A stretch of DNA of 12,506 nt from an uncultured Solimonas sp. (GTDB lineage Bacteria; Pseudomonadota; Gammaproteobacteria; Nevskiales; Nevskiaceae), in contig CAMLDZ010000089.1 of NCBI GenBank assembly GCA_946478985.1, positions 1 through 12,506 on the forward strand, written 5' to 3'. The stretch's first letter is position 1; each line of letters starts with the position of its first letter. Positions 1-6,925 of the stretch are shown here, one piece after another. The position numbers and the translations under genes are program-made. The notes beneath the pieces were generated by a model, which did not search any database, had not been told where the DNA came from, and worked only from the letters and a program-made list of their open reading frames with translations.

Positions 1-133
1 GCACGCGCTCGCCGGAGACGCCGATGCGGGTCTGCAGCGCGCCGGTCTTGTCGTCGACGAAATCGAAACGCGCATCGGCATGCGCAGCGGCAGCAGCGCT
101 CAGGGCGAGCGCGCAGAAAATCGGTTTGAGCAT
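1..133 (-). CDS. Secreted protein of unknown function, N-terminal 44 codons only
   Basis: The gene reads leftward from an ATG at 133 and leaves the window at base 1. The first 19 residues (MLKPIFCALALSAAAAAHA) form a typical Sec signal peptide: a Lys at position 3, a hydrophobic Ala/Leu core and an AHA cleavage site before Asp20. The mature start (DARFDFVDDKTGALQTRIGV) shows no motif I recognise, so the product is a periplasmic, outer-membrane or exported protein of unknown function. The start lies 34 bases after the stop of the OPT transporter on the same strand, so co-transcription is likely. No clear Shine-Dalgarno sequence is visible ahead of the ATG. The family is unresolved because most of the gene is outside the window. 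Confidence 0.7.
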   Translation of the reverse strand, partial: MLKPIFCALALSAAAAAHADARFDFVDDKTGALQTRIGVSGERV

Positions 134-167
134 GCGGGCAGTGTGTTAGGTGAAAGCGGCTGAGCGC

Positions 168-2105
168 TTAACCACGCAGGCGGGCGCCGCTGCGGTAGAG
201 CAGCCAGGCGATCAGGGCCAGCACGGCCAGCCCCGCCAGCGCGCCGAACTGCAGCGTCTCCGGCAGCGCAAGCACCTCAGCGCTGCCGGAGACGACGATG
301 GGAATGGCGATGACGATGCCGGTCAGCGCCTCGCCGGTGATCAGGCCAGCCGAGAACAGCGTGCCGGGGCGGTGGATGCGGTCGCGCTCGGCTTCGTCGT
401 GGCCGGGCTTGCCGAGTTTGTGCTTGCGTTCGACCAGATGCGAGAGCACGCCGCCGAGGAAGATCGGCACCATCAGTTCCAGCGGCAGGTAGATGCCGAT
501 CGCCGCGCCGAGCACCGGTACGCGGAAGCTTGAGCCGCGGTGCTTGAGCCACTCGTCGAGCGCGATGGTGGCCGCGCCGATCAGCGCGCCGATGCCGATG
601 GTGGTCCACGGCAGCTGGCCGCCGAACATGCCTTTTGCCACCGAGGCCATCAGCGTGGCCTGCGGCGCAGCGAGCGCGTTGGGATGTTCCGGCGTGGGCG
701 CGCCGATGCCGTAGGCGCTGGCCAGCAGATTGAGCACGGGCGCCATCACCAGCGCGCAGGAGAACGCGCCGATACCGAGCATCAGCTGCTGCTTCCACGG
801 CGTGGCGCCGACCAGATAGCCGGCCTTGAGGTCCTGCAGATTGTCGCCGCCGACGGCAGCGGCACAGCAGACCACGGCGCCGATCATGATCGCCGCCACG
901 GCGCCGATCGGCGATTCGCGGCCGAGCAGCACGATCAGCACCAGCGATGCGAACAGGATGGTGGCGATGGTGATGCCGGACACCGGGTTATTGGACGAGC
1001 CGACCAGACCGGCCAGATAGCCGGACACCGACACGAACAGAAAGCCGGCGACGATCATGATCAGCGTCATCGGGATGCTGACGAACCACTGGCCGACGAT
1101 GGCCTGATACAGCGCCGCCAGCGGCAGCACGAAGATCACCAGCGCGATCAGCATCCACTTCATCGGCAGATCGCGCTCGGTTTCGGCGACGCCCGCACCG
1201 GTCGATTTGCGCGCGGCCGCCAGGCCGCTCCTGATGCCGGATGCCAGCGACTTGCGCAGCGAGAACAGCGTCCAGATGCCGCCCACCAGCATGGTGCCGA
1301 CGCCGAGGTAGCGGATCTTGGCGGACCAGATCATGCCGGCCACGTCCTCGGCGCTGTGGCCGGCGATTTTGGCGGCGAGGGCCGGGTCGGTATCGAGCAG
1401 GAAGGCGTGGTAGATCGGGATCGCGATGTTCCACGACAGGATCGCGCCGGACAGCACGACGATGCCGATGTTGAGGCCGACGATGTAGCCCACGCCGAGC
1501 AGGGCCGGCGACAGGTTGGTGCCCATGTAGGCCAGCGTCTTGCCGAAGAAGCCGGCCGCCGCGGCGGTATCCGGAATCAGCCGCAGACCGCTGGCGGCAG
1601 CGAGCTTGACGGCCGCGCCGATGGCGCCGGCCAGCGCCAGCGTCTTGACGCCCTGCTCGGGGTTTTCGCCGGCCTTGAGCACTTCGGCGGCGGCCTTGCC
1701 TTCAGGAAACGCCAGCGGCTCTTCAACGATCATCGAGCGCCGCAGCGGTACCGAGAACAGCACGCCGAGCAAGCCGCCGAGACCGGCGATGGCCAGCACC
1801 CAGGAGTAACGGAAATCCTGCCAGTAGCCGAGGATGATCAGCGCCGGGATGGTGAAGATCACGCCGGCGGCGATCGAGCTGCCGGCCGAAGCGCCGGTCT
1901 GCACGATATTGTTTTCCAGGATGCTGCCGCCGCCGAGCAGGCGCAGCACCGCCATCGACACCACCGCGGCCGGGATCGCCGTGGCGATGGTCAGGCCGGC
2001 GAACAGGCCGAGATAGGCGTTGGCGGCGGCGAGGATCATCGCCAGCACGATCGACAGCAGGATGGCGCGAAAGCTCAGCTGCGGCACACGCGGCGTCGAG
2101 GACAT
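168..2105 (-). CDS. OPT family oligopeptide / metal-chelate transporter
   Basis: This is a 645-residue integral inner-membrane protein with about 14-16 hydrophobic segments and short polar loops. It matches the prokaryotic OPT (oligopeptide transporter) family in length and signatures: an FPEGKAAAEVLKAGE-type loop near residues 133-147, the SSNNPVSGITIATI segment near 370-383, and the GGDNLQDLKAGYLVGATPWKQQ region near 419-440. The family moves small peptides or peptide- and siderophore-like metal chelates by secondary transport; the substrate here cannot be read. I take ATG 2105 as the start (MSSTPRVPQLSFRAIL). A TTG three codons upstream (2114) is possible, and neither has a strong ribosome-binding site. 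The small secreted-protein gene follows 34 bases downstream on the same strand. Confidence 0.92.
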   Translation of the reverse strand: MSSTPRVPQLSFRAILLSIVLAMILAAANAYLGLFAGLTIATAIPAAVVSMAVLRLLGGGSILENNIVQTGASAGSSIAAGVIFTIPALIILGYWQDFRYSWVLAIAGLGGLLGVLFSVPLRRSMIVEEPLAFPEGKAAAEVLKAGENPEQGVKTLALAGAIGAAVKLAAASGLRLIPDTAAAAGFFGKTLAYMGTNLSPALLGVGYIVGLNIGIVVLSGAILSWNIAIPIYHAFLLDTDPALAAKIAGHSAEDVAGMIWSAKIRYLGVGTMLVGGIWTLFSLRKSLASGIRSGLAAARKSTGAGVAETERDLPMKWMLIALVIFVLPLAALYQAIVGQWFVSIPMTLIMIVAGFLFVSVSGYLAGLVGSSNNPVSGITIATILFASLVLIVLLGRESPIGAVAAIMIGAVVCCAAAVGGDNLQDLKAGYLVGATPWKQQLMLGIGAFSCALVMAPVLNLLASAYGIGAPTPEHPNALAAPQATLMASVAKGMFGGQLPWTTIGIGALIGAATIALDEWLKHRGSSFRVPVLGAAIGIYLPLELMVPIFLGGVLSHLVERKHKLGKPGHDEAERDRIHRPGTLFSAGLITGEALTGIVIAIPIVVSGSAEVLALPETLQFGALAGLAVLALIAWLLYRSGARLRG

Positions 2106-2147
2106 GAGGAGCAAATCGGCTGGGCGGCCAGGAGCAGCCGCGGCCCG

Positions 2148-2176
2148 ATTGTGACACGCTCGCCACGTCCGGAAAG
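2148..2176 (-). promoter_or_regulatory. Candidate sigma-70 promoter for the OPT transporter gene
   Basis: On the minus strand a CACAAT -10-like hexamer (2153-2148) lies 16-17 bases after a weak -35-like TTTCCG/CTTTCC (about 2175-2170). The predicted start near 2141 would give a leader of about 36 bases. It is a weak match, listed because it is the best candidate in the 100 bases ahead of the gene. Confidence 0.25.
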
Positions 2177-2219
2177 TCGGCGCCGAAGTGCGCTTGGTTC
2201 AACGGCTGGCGCTGATCTT

Positions 2220-2397
2220 TCCTTCTCCCCGCATGCGAGGAGAAGGTGCCCGATCACGAGGCCGACGAGGCGTTCGACTGTCCTTCTCCCCGCACGCGGG
2301 GAGAAGGTGCCCGGAGGGCGGATGAGGGGGGCTCAGACCCGCCGGCCCCTTCGGCGCGCCCCTCACCCCAGCCCTCTCCCCGCAGGCGGGGATAGGG
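2220..2397. repeat. Cluster of three REP-like palindromic elements
   Basis: There are three related palindromes. Copy 1 (2221-2246) pairs CCTTCTCCCCGC with GCGAGGAGAAGG with one mismatch. Copy 2 (2282-2307) pairs CCTTCTCCCCGC perfectly with GCGGGGAGAAGG. Copy 3 (2372-2397) pairs CCCTCTCCCCGC with GCGGGGATAGGG with one mismatch. Copies 1 and 2 match at 31 of 33 bases over 2220-2252 and 2281-2313, including a trailing TGCCCG. Copies 2 and 3 also carry facing flanks (GATGAGGGG near 2321-2329, CCCCTCACCCC near 2359-2369), so together they make a larger imperfect inverted repeat. The CCCTCACCCC...CCTCTCCCCGC style is typical of dispersed intergenic REP/MITE-like sequences in GC-rich proteobacteria. 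Apart from these elements and the tandem repeat that follows, the 368-base gap at 2106-2473 contains no supported gene. Confidence 0.8.
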
Positions 2398-2416
2398 AGT
2401 CGAAAATATCAACCGT

Positions 2417-2466
2417 GCTTTCTCACCCAAGCACCTTCCGAGCTTTCTCATCCAAACACCTTCCGA
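2417..2466 (+). repeat. 25-bp direct tandem repeat, two copies, ahead of the start codon at 2474
   Basis: Unit 1 is 2417-2441 and unit 2 is 2442-2466. Each begins GCTTTCTCA and ends CACCTTCCGA, and they match at 23 of 25 bases; the differences are C/T at 2426/2451 and G/A at 2431/2456. The array ends seven bases before the ATG of the C1-peptidase/hydrolase gene and occupies the place of its ribosome-binding site. The units are pyrimidine-rich and offer no good Shine-Dalgarno match. It may be simple slippage duplication or a repeated binding or mRNA element. Confidence 0.85.
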
Positions 2467-2473
2467 GCCACCC

Positions 2474-4654
2474 ATGAGCAAGAAGAAAGCCAAGACCGCT
2501 GCCACGCCGCACTTCGCCGACCGCCTGTTCGACGCGCGGCCGGACCGTCTGGATTTCCGCGATCTGCAATACCGGCCGCCGCTGCGCTCGCTGCCGGCGC
2601 GGTTTCCGGCGGACGCCGAACTCGCCGCGCGGCTGCCGGCCTATGCGCGCGCCGGGCTGGTGCTCAACCAGGGCGAGGAGGGCGCCTGCACCGGCTTCGG
2701 CCTGGCCTGTGTGGCCAACTATCTGCTGTGGACGCGGCAGCGGCAGGCGCGCAGCCGTGCGCGCTTCGTCTCGGTCAGCCCGCGCATGCTCTATGAGCTG
2801 GCGCGCCGCTACGACGAGTGGCCGGGCGAGCAGTACGACGGTTCCAGCTGCCGCGGCGCGATCAAGGGCTGGCACAAGCACGGCGTCTGCAGCGATCCGT
2901 TGTGGCCTTATCGCTTCGATAAAAGCGGCAAGGTGCGCTTCGAGCCGCCGCTGGATGGCTGGGAGCTCGATGCCGCGCAGCGCACGCTCGGCGTCTACTA
3001 CCGCGTGCGTCGCGATGCGGTGGTTGATCTGCAGGCGGCCATTGCCGAGATCGGCGCGGTATTCGTCTCGGCGCGCGTGCATGGCGGCTGGGACGCGTTG
3101 ATGAACGCGCGCGCCCGCGCCGCGCCGAAGCGGCATGACGAGCTGCCGCTGATCGCAGCGCCTCCCGACGACGAGTTCGGCGGCCATGCCTTCGCGCTGA
3201 TCGGCTACAACGAGCGTGGCTTCATCGTGCAGAACTCCTGGGGCCGCGCCTGGGGCGCGTCCGGCTTCGGCGTGCTGCCGTACGAGGATTGGGCAGCCAA
3301 CGGCACCGATGCCTGGGCCTGCGCGCTCGGTGTGCCGGTGCTGCCGTCGCCACAGCGGCTCAAGGCGGCGCGCTGGCCGGTTGCCGCCGGCCGCTCGCTG
3401 GCGACACTGGCGCCGAGCGCGCGCGCGCCGCGCAATCCGCCGGACGATCCCTGGCCGCTGGACCGGGTCTTCGAGCACGCCGACTACGAGCCGTGGAGCA
3501 CGGACGCCGCGTATCGCCACACGCTGGTGACCGGCAACGATGGCCGCGTGCTGGTCCGCGACTTCGCGCGTGGCGTCGCCGCCGATGCGGCGGCGTACGT
3601 GGACGACATCGCGCGCACGATTCCGCTGCAGTTCTTCCGCCGCCAGAAGGGCGGCCCGTGGAAGCTGGCGATCTACGCGCACGGCGGCCTCAACAGCGAG
3701 GACGCGTCGATCGCGCGCAACCGCCTGCTGGGGCCGTACTTCGCGGCCAACGGCATTCATCCCTTGTTCCTGAGCTGGAAGACCGGCGCCGGCGAGACGG
3801 TGCTGGATATCGTCGAGGACTGGGCGCGCAAGGTCTTCGGCGGCGAGGCCTTGCCGGCCGCCGGCGCCCAGGCCGGCATGGGCGAGATGCGTGACCGCGC
3901 GATCGAGGTCGTCGCCCGGCGCTTCGGCCGCGGCATCTGGGCAGAGATGCGCGAGAACGCCGAGCGCAGCGCCGCGCCCGGCCACGGCCTCGATCTGCTG
4001 GCGCAGTCGCTGAACCGCCTGCAGGCGGCGGCGCAGCGGGCGGGGCGTGCGCTGGAGGTGCATCTGGTCGGGCATTCCGCCGGCGCGATCCTGCTCGGGC
4101 ATCTGCTGCAGCGCTGGCTGCAGCCCGAGGGGCGCAGTGGCCGGCCCGAGATCGCCAGCACCACGCTGTACGCGGCAGCCTGCTCGCTGCGCTTTGCGGT
4201 ACAGCACTATCTGGCGGCTGCCGATGCCGGCCTGCTGTCGCTGCGCCAGTTGTGGCTGTACCAGCTGTCCGACGCCAACGAGAAGGCCGACGGCCTGCCG
4301 TCGCCGCAGCGGCCGGCGTACGGAAAATCGCTGCTGTACCTGGTGTCGCGCGCGCTCGACGAGCGCCGCAAGATGCCCTTGCTCGGCATGGAGCGCGCCT
4401 TGCTGCCGGACTACGCCGATGACGCCGACCAGTGGGCGGTCGAGGAGCTGCCGTTCGTCCGTCGCTGGCAGCAGCGCTGGCCCGCCGCGCAAGGCTTCAC
4501 ACGGCGCGAACCCACGGTGTGCACGACACGCCGTGGCGACCGCAGGCCCGCCACGCACGGTGCTTTCGGCCATGACATCGAGGTGCTGACGCAGACCCTG
4601 GAGCGCATCCGCGGTGCACCGCTGGTCGCGCCGCTGGAGTGGCTGGACGACTGA
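2474..4654 (+). CDS. Two-domain protein: papain-like (C1) cysteine peptidase fused to an alpha/beta hydrolase
   Basis: The protein has 726 residues, no signal peptide and no membrane segment, so it is probably cytosolic. Residues about 25-290 are a C1 papain-like domain: oxyanion Gln66 and nucleophile Cys72 in NQGEEGACTGFGLA, His238 in GGHAF, and Asn254 in VQNSWGRAWGASGFGVL, giving a complete Q-C-H-N set. After a Pro/Ala-rich linker (about 290-325), residues about 395-715 look like an alpha/beta hydrolase. This part has an IYAHGG strand-turn near 400-405 that could form the oxyanion site, and the nucleophile elbow GHSAG with Ser535. Asp600 and His700 (GHDIEVL) are possible acid and base, by position only. 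The start is the first in-frame ATG and has no clear Shine-Dalgarno. The HDOD gene follows after 68 bases. Cysteine peptidase activity is expected from the motifs; the substrate of either domain is unknown. Confidence 0.88.
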   Translation: MSKKKAKTAATPHFADRLFDARPDRLDFRDLQYRPPLRSLPARFPADAELAARLPAYARAGLVLNQGEEGACTGFGLACVANYLLWTRQRQARSRARFVSVSPRMLYELARRYDEWPGEQYDGSSCRGAIKGWHKHGVCSDPLWPYRFDKSGKVRFEPPLDGWELDAAQRTLGVYYRVRRDAVVDLQAAIAEIGAVFVSARVHGGWDALMNARARAAPKRHDELPLIAAPPDDEFGGHAFALIGYNERGFIVQNSWGRAWGASGFGVLPYEDWAANGTDAWACALGVPVLPSPQRLKAARWPVAAGRSLATLAPSARAPRNPPDDPWPLDRVFEHADYEPWSTDAAYRHTLVTGNDGRVLVRDFARGVAADAAAYVDDIARTIPLQFFRRQKGGPWKLAIYAHGGLNSEDASIARNRLLGPYFAANGIHPLFLSWKTGAGETVLDIVEDWARKVFGGEALPAAGAQAGMGEMRDRAIEVVARRFGRGIWAEMRENAERSAAPGHGLDLLAQSLNRLQAAAQRAGRALEVHLVGHSAGAILLGHLLQRWLQPEGRSGRPEIASTTLYAAACSLRFAVQHYLAAADAGLLSLRQLWLYQLSDANEKADGLPSPQRPAYGKSLLYLVSRALDERRKMPLLGMERALLPDYADDADQWAVEELPFVRRWQQRWPAAQGFTRREPTVCTTRRGDRRPATHGAFGHDIEVLTQTLERIRGAPLVAPLEWLDD

Positions 4655-4722
4655 GCCTCGCGGCCGGTGCTCAAGTCGGCGAGGGCCGCGCCGATACGCT
4701 GGAGAGGAACGGAAATTTCGTC

Positions 4723-5535
4723 ATGGCTCTCGAAGCGCGCTTCCATCGTATCGTCGTCGACGCTCTGGCCCGCGACCGGCTGGTCCTGCCGACGCTGCCG
4801 GAGATCGCGCTGCATGTGCGCCAGCTGACGCAGCGCGACGACGTCTCGGCGACCATGCTGGCGACCGAGATCGGCAAGGACCCGGCACTGGCGGTGCGGC
4901 TGATCCGCGTTGCCAACAGCGCCGCAGCACGCAGTGGCCACCGGGTCGACAACATCCGCCAGGCGCTGACGCGGCTGGGCTTCGATTACACGCGCCTGCT
5001 GGTCAGTGGCCTGGTGATCGAGCAGATGTACACGCGTGGCGCGCCCTGGCAGCAGGCGCTGCTGCGCCGCGCCTGGCAACGCAGCGTCGACGTCGCGGCG
5101 GCCGCGCAGAACCTGGCCGCGCACTGCACGCTGCTCAATCCCGAGATGGCGATGCTGGCCGGGCTGGTTCACGACATCGGCGCGCTGCCGGTGCTGCGGC
5201 TGGCCGATGCGCATCGCGACAGCCTGCTGTTTCCGGAAGATCTCGACGAAGTGCTGGAACAACTGGCACCGAAGATCGGCACGCTGGTGCTGCAGGCCTG
5301 GCACTTCCCGCAGGAGCTGGTCGGGGTGCCGATGCAGTGGCGGCAGATGGAAGATGCGCACGACGGCCCGCCGAACTATGCCGACGTGGTCCGCGTTGCC
5401 GTGCTGCTGAGCCCGGTCGGCCGCGAGGCGCCATGGGCGGCGATCGACCGTCACCAGGTGCCGGCTTTCCGCAAGCTCGATCTGGACCCCGACGCGCCGC
5501 TGCCGCAGATCGCCCACGGCGCTGCGGCGGCCTGA
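4723..5535 (+). CDS. Stand-alone HDOD domain protein
   Basis: The 270-residue protein is almost entirely one HDOD domain, a relative of HD phosphohydrolases used in bacterial signalling and regulation and usually without proven catalysis. Visible signatures are VLPTLPEIALHVRQL (21-35), the DPALAVRLIRVANSA block (53-67), the IRQALTRLGFDYTRLLV helix (78-94), and LVHDIGALPVLRL (148-160), where His150-Asp151 are kept. No GAF, GGDEF, EAL or receiver domain is attached, so partners must be separate proteins. ATG 4723 was chosen because GGAGAGGAACGGA precedes it and the domain begins directly after; an in-frame extension to 4639 overlaps the previous gene and adds unconserved residues. It may be co-transcribed with the peptidase/hydrolase fusion. 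A strong terminator lies ten bases after the stop. Confidence 0.88.
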   Translation: MALEARFHRIVVDALARDRLVLPTLPEIALHVRQLTQRDDVSATMLATEIGKDPALAVRLIRVANSAAARSGHRVDNIRQALTRLGFDYTRLLVSGLVIEQMYTRGAPWQQALLRRAWQRSVDVAAAAQNLAAHCTLLNPEMAMLAGLVHDIGALPVLRLADAHRDSLLFPEDLDEVLEQLAPKIGTLVLQAWHFPQELVGVPMQWRQMEDAHDGPPNYADVVRVAVLLSPVGREAPWAAIDRHQVPAFRKLDLDPDAPLPQIAHGAAAA

Positions 5536-5544
5536 GCCCGCCCC

Positions 5545-5585
5545 GCAAACAGGAAGCCCCGCGCAAGGCGGGGCTTTCTGTTTGC
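5545..5585. terminator. Bidirectional rho-independent terminator between convergent genes
   Basis: An 18-bp hairpin pairs 5545-5562 with 5568-5585 around the loop GCAAG, with a single G:T wobble. The GC core GCCCCGC/GCGGGGC is followed by TTTCTGTTTG on the plus strand and TTCCTGTTTG on the minus strand, so it can end transcripts of both the HDOD gene (stop at 5535) and the OmpA-family gene (stop at 5597). Confidence 0.9.
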
Positions 5586-5596
5586 AGCAGCCGCTC

Positions 5597-6748
5597 TTAC
5601 TCGGCGCGCGTGCGCGTCTCGGCGCGGCGGTTCTGCGTGCGGCCTTCGACGGTGTCGTTGGTCGCCGCCGGCTTGGACTCACCGTACGAGTAGATGTTGA
5701 TGCGGCCCGGCTCGACGCCCTTGCGGATCAGGTACTGCTTGACGGTGGCGGCGCGCCGTTCCGACAGCGCCTGGTTGTAGCCGGGCGTGCCGGTTTCGTC
5801 GGTGTGGCCGGAGATGTCGACCTTCAGCGCCGGGTACTTCTGCGCGGTCTGGTTGATGACGGTGGCAGCGTCATCGAGCATCTCCTTGCCGTATTCGGTC
5901 AGCGTCGACTGATCGAACTCGAAGTGCACGTCCTCGAAGCGCAGCTCCGCGCCGGAGCCGGTGATCTTGAAGCGGCCGGAGCCGAGCGAGGAGGGGCAGC
6001 CCTTGGCATCGACCGCCACGCCGGGCGGGGTGCCCGGGCATTCGTCGAGACCGTCCGGCACGCCGTCGCCGTCGGAATCCAGCGGGCAACCCTTGGCGTC
6101 GACGGCCACGCCCTTGGCGGTGCCGGGGCAGAGGTCGATGTCGTCCGGCACGCCGTCGCCGTCGGCATCCTTGACCGGCTTCTCGGCCGGCTTGCTTTCA
6201 CCGAGCGCGACCACCAGGCCGAGCTTGGCGATCGGCTCGCCGCGCCAGCCGATACCGCCGATATTGTCGGTGTCGAACCAGCGGTAACGGACATCGCCGC
6301 GCACGCCGACCGGGCTGTTGCCGAAGTAGCTGATGAAGCCGACGCCGGCGTCGAGCAGCGGATCGGTGGAGTCCTCGCCGCCCTTGATCTCGCTGTAGCC
6401 GACGCCCAGGCCCAGGCCCACGTAAGGCGAGAACGCCGGCTTGCGCGCGTAGAAAAACTGCGCATCGGCCTTGACGCCGTATTCCTTCCACTTGAGGGGA
6501 TCGCTTGGCAGATCGCGGCCGAACTGGCTCCAGAAGCCGGACAGCTCGACGCCCCAGTGCGGGTTGATGGCCCAGCCGCCGCCGACGAAGGCGCCGTGGC
6601 CGTCGTCCGACTGGCGGTCCTTGTCGGCGAAGGTGTAGGCGTAGCCGCCACTGAGGTAGGGCCGCAGTTCCAGCTCGTCGGCAAAGGCCGGTGCGGCGGT
6701 GCCCAGCGCGCACAACAAGGCCAGGTGGGTGCGGAGTGTTCTTGTCAT
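5597..6748 (-). CDS. OmpA family outer-membrane protein with thrombospondin type 3 repeats
   Basis: The 383-residue protein starts with a Sec signal peptide (1-23, ending PAFA before Asp24). Residues 24-183 alternate as amphipathic strands (ELRPYLSGGYAYTF, HWGVELSGFW, PYVGLGLGVGY), consistent with an eight-stranded beta barrel. Residues 194-252 hold two 30-residue calcium-binding-like TSP3 units (DADGDGVPDDIDLCPGT and DSDGDGVPDGLDECPGT). Residues about 268-383 are the OmpA peptidoglycan-binding domain: FEFDQSTLTEYGKEML, then GHTDETGTPGYNQALSERRA. Asp317 and Arg332 are in the positions that grip diaminopimelate in OmpA relatives. It should tether the outer membrane to the cell wall from the periplasm. 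ATG 6748 is preferred over an upstream in-frame start because the signal peptide begins there and GGGAG lies nine bases before it. Confidence 0.95.
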   Translation of the reverse strand: MTRTLRTHLALLCALGTAAPAFADELELRPYLSGGYAYTFADKDRQSDDGHGAFVGGGWAINPHWGVELSGFWSQFGRDLPSDPLKWKEYGVKADAQFFYARKPAFSPYVGLGLGVGYSEIKGGEDSTDPLLDAGVGFISYFGNSPVGVRGDVRYRWFDTDNIGGIGWRGEPIAKLGLVVALGESKPAEKPVKDADGDGVPDDIDLCPGTAKGVAVDAKGCPLDSDGDGVPDGLDECPGTPPGVAVDAKGCPSSLGSGRFKITGSGAELRFEDVHFEFDQSTLTEYGKEMLDDAATVINQTAQKYPALKVDISGHTDETGTPGYNQALSERRAATVKQYLIRKGVEPGRINIYSYGESKPAATNDTVEGRTQNRRAETRTRAE

Positions 6749-6810
6749 TTGGCGAATCTCCCGGGCTTTTGGCGTGGCAGTGCGGCCGCTCTGCACGCTG
6801 AAGAACCGGG

Positions 6811-6840
6811 ATTATACGCATCGATATTGCAGTGCAGCGC
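6811..6840 (-). promoter_or_regulatory. Probable sigma-70 promoter of the OmpA-family gene
   Basis: A perfect TATAAT -10 box lies on the minus strand (6816-6811, context GCGTATAATCCC). The -35 region 17-18 bases upstream (CGCTGC, around 6839-6834) is poor. The predicted start near 6804 gives a leader of about 55 bases to ATG 6748. Confidence 0.6.
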
Positions 6841-6871
6841 GAGGCGATGACCTCGCTGCCTGTGCGAGAAC

Positions 6872-6900
6872 TTGCCATCCGGGCAGCCAGCGGCGATTCT
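6872..6900 (+). promoter_or_regulatory. Candidate sigma-70 promoter of sohB
   Basis: TTGCCA (6872-6877) is separated by 17 bases from GATTCT (6895-6900), a reasonable sigma-70 pair. The predicted start near 6907 leaves a leader of about 19 bases before ATG 6926. It stands back to back with the ompA-type promoter in the 177-base divergent gap. Confidence 0.45.
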
Positions 6901-6925
6901 GCGGCACTCGAACAAATACAAAGAC

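Noticed and set aside
2220..2397. Possible CRISPR array in the repeat-rich gap
   Set aside because: Only three palindromic units at irregular spacing, not identical, with no uniform spacers and no cas genes.
540..2477. 645-residue open frame on the plus strand opposite the OPT transporter
   Set aside because: The product is rich in Asp, His, Arg and Gln with no motif and runs through the palindromic repeats; it mirrors the codon bias of the transporter.
2423..4573. 716-residue open frame on the minus strand opposite the peptidase/hydrolase gene
   Set aside because: The translation is Arg/Ala/Gln-rich with no domain pattern, while the plus strand shows two catalytic domains. Long antisense open frames are expected in GC-rich coding DNA.
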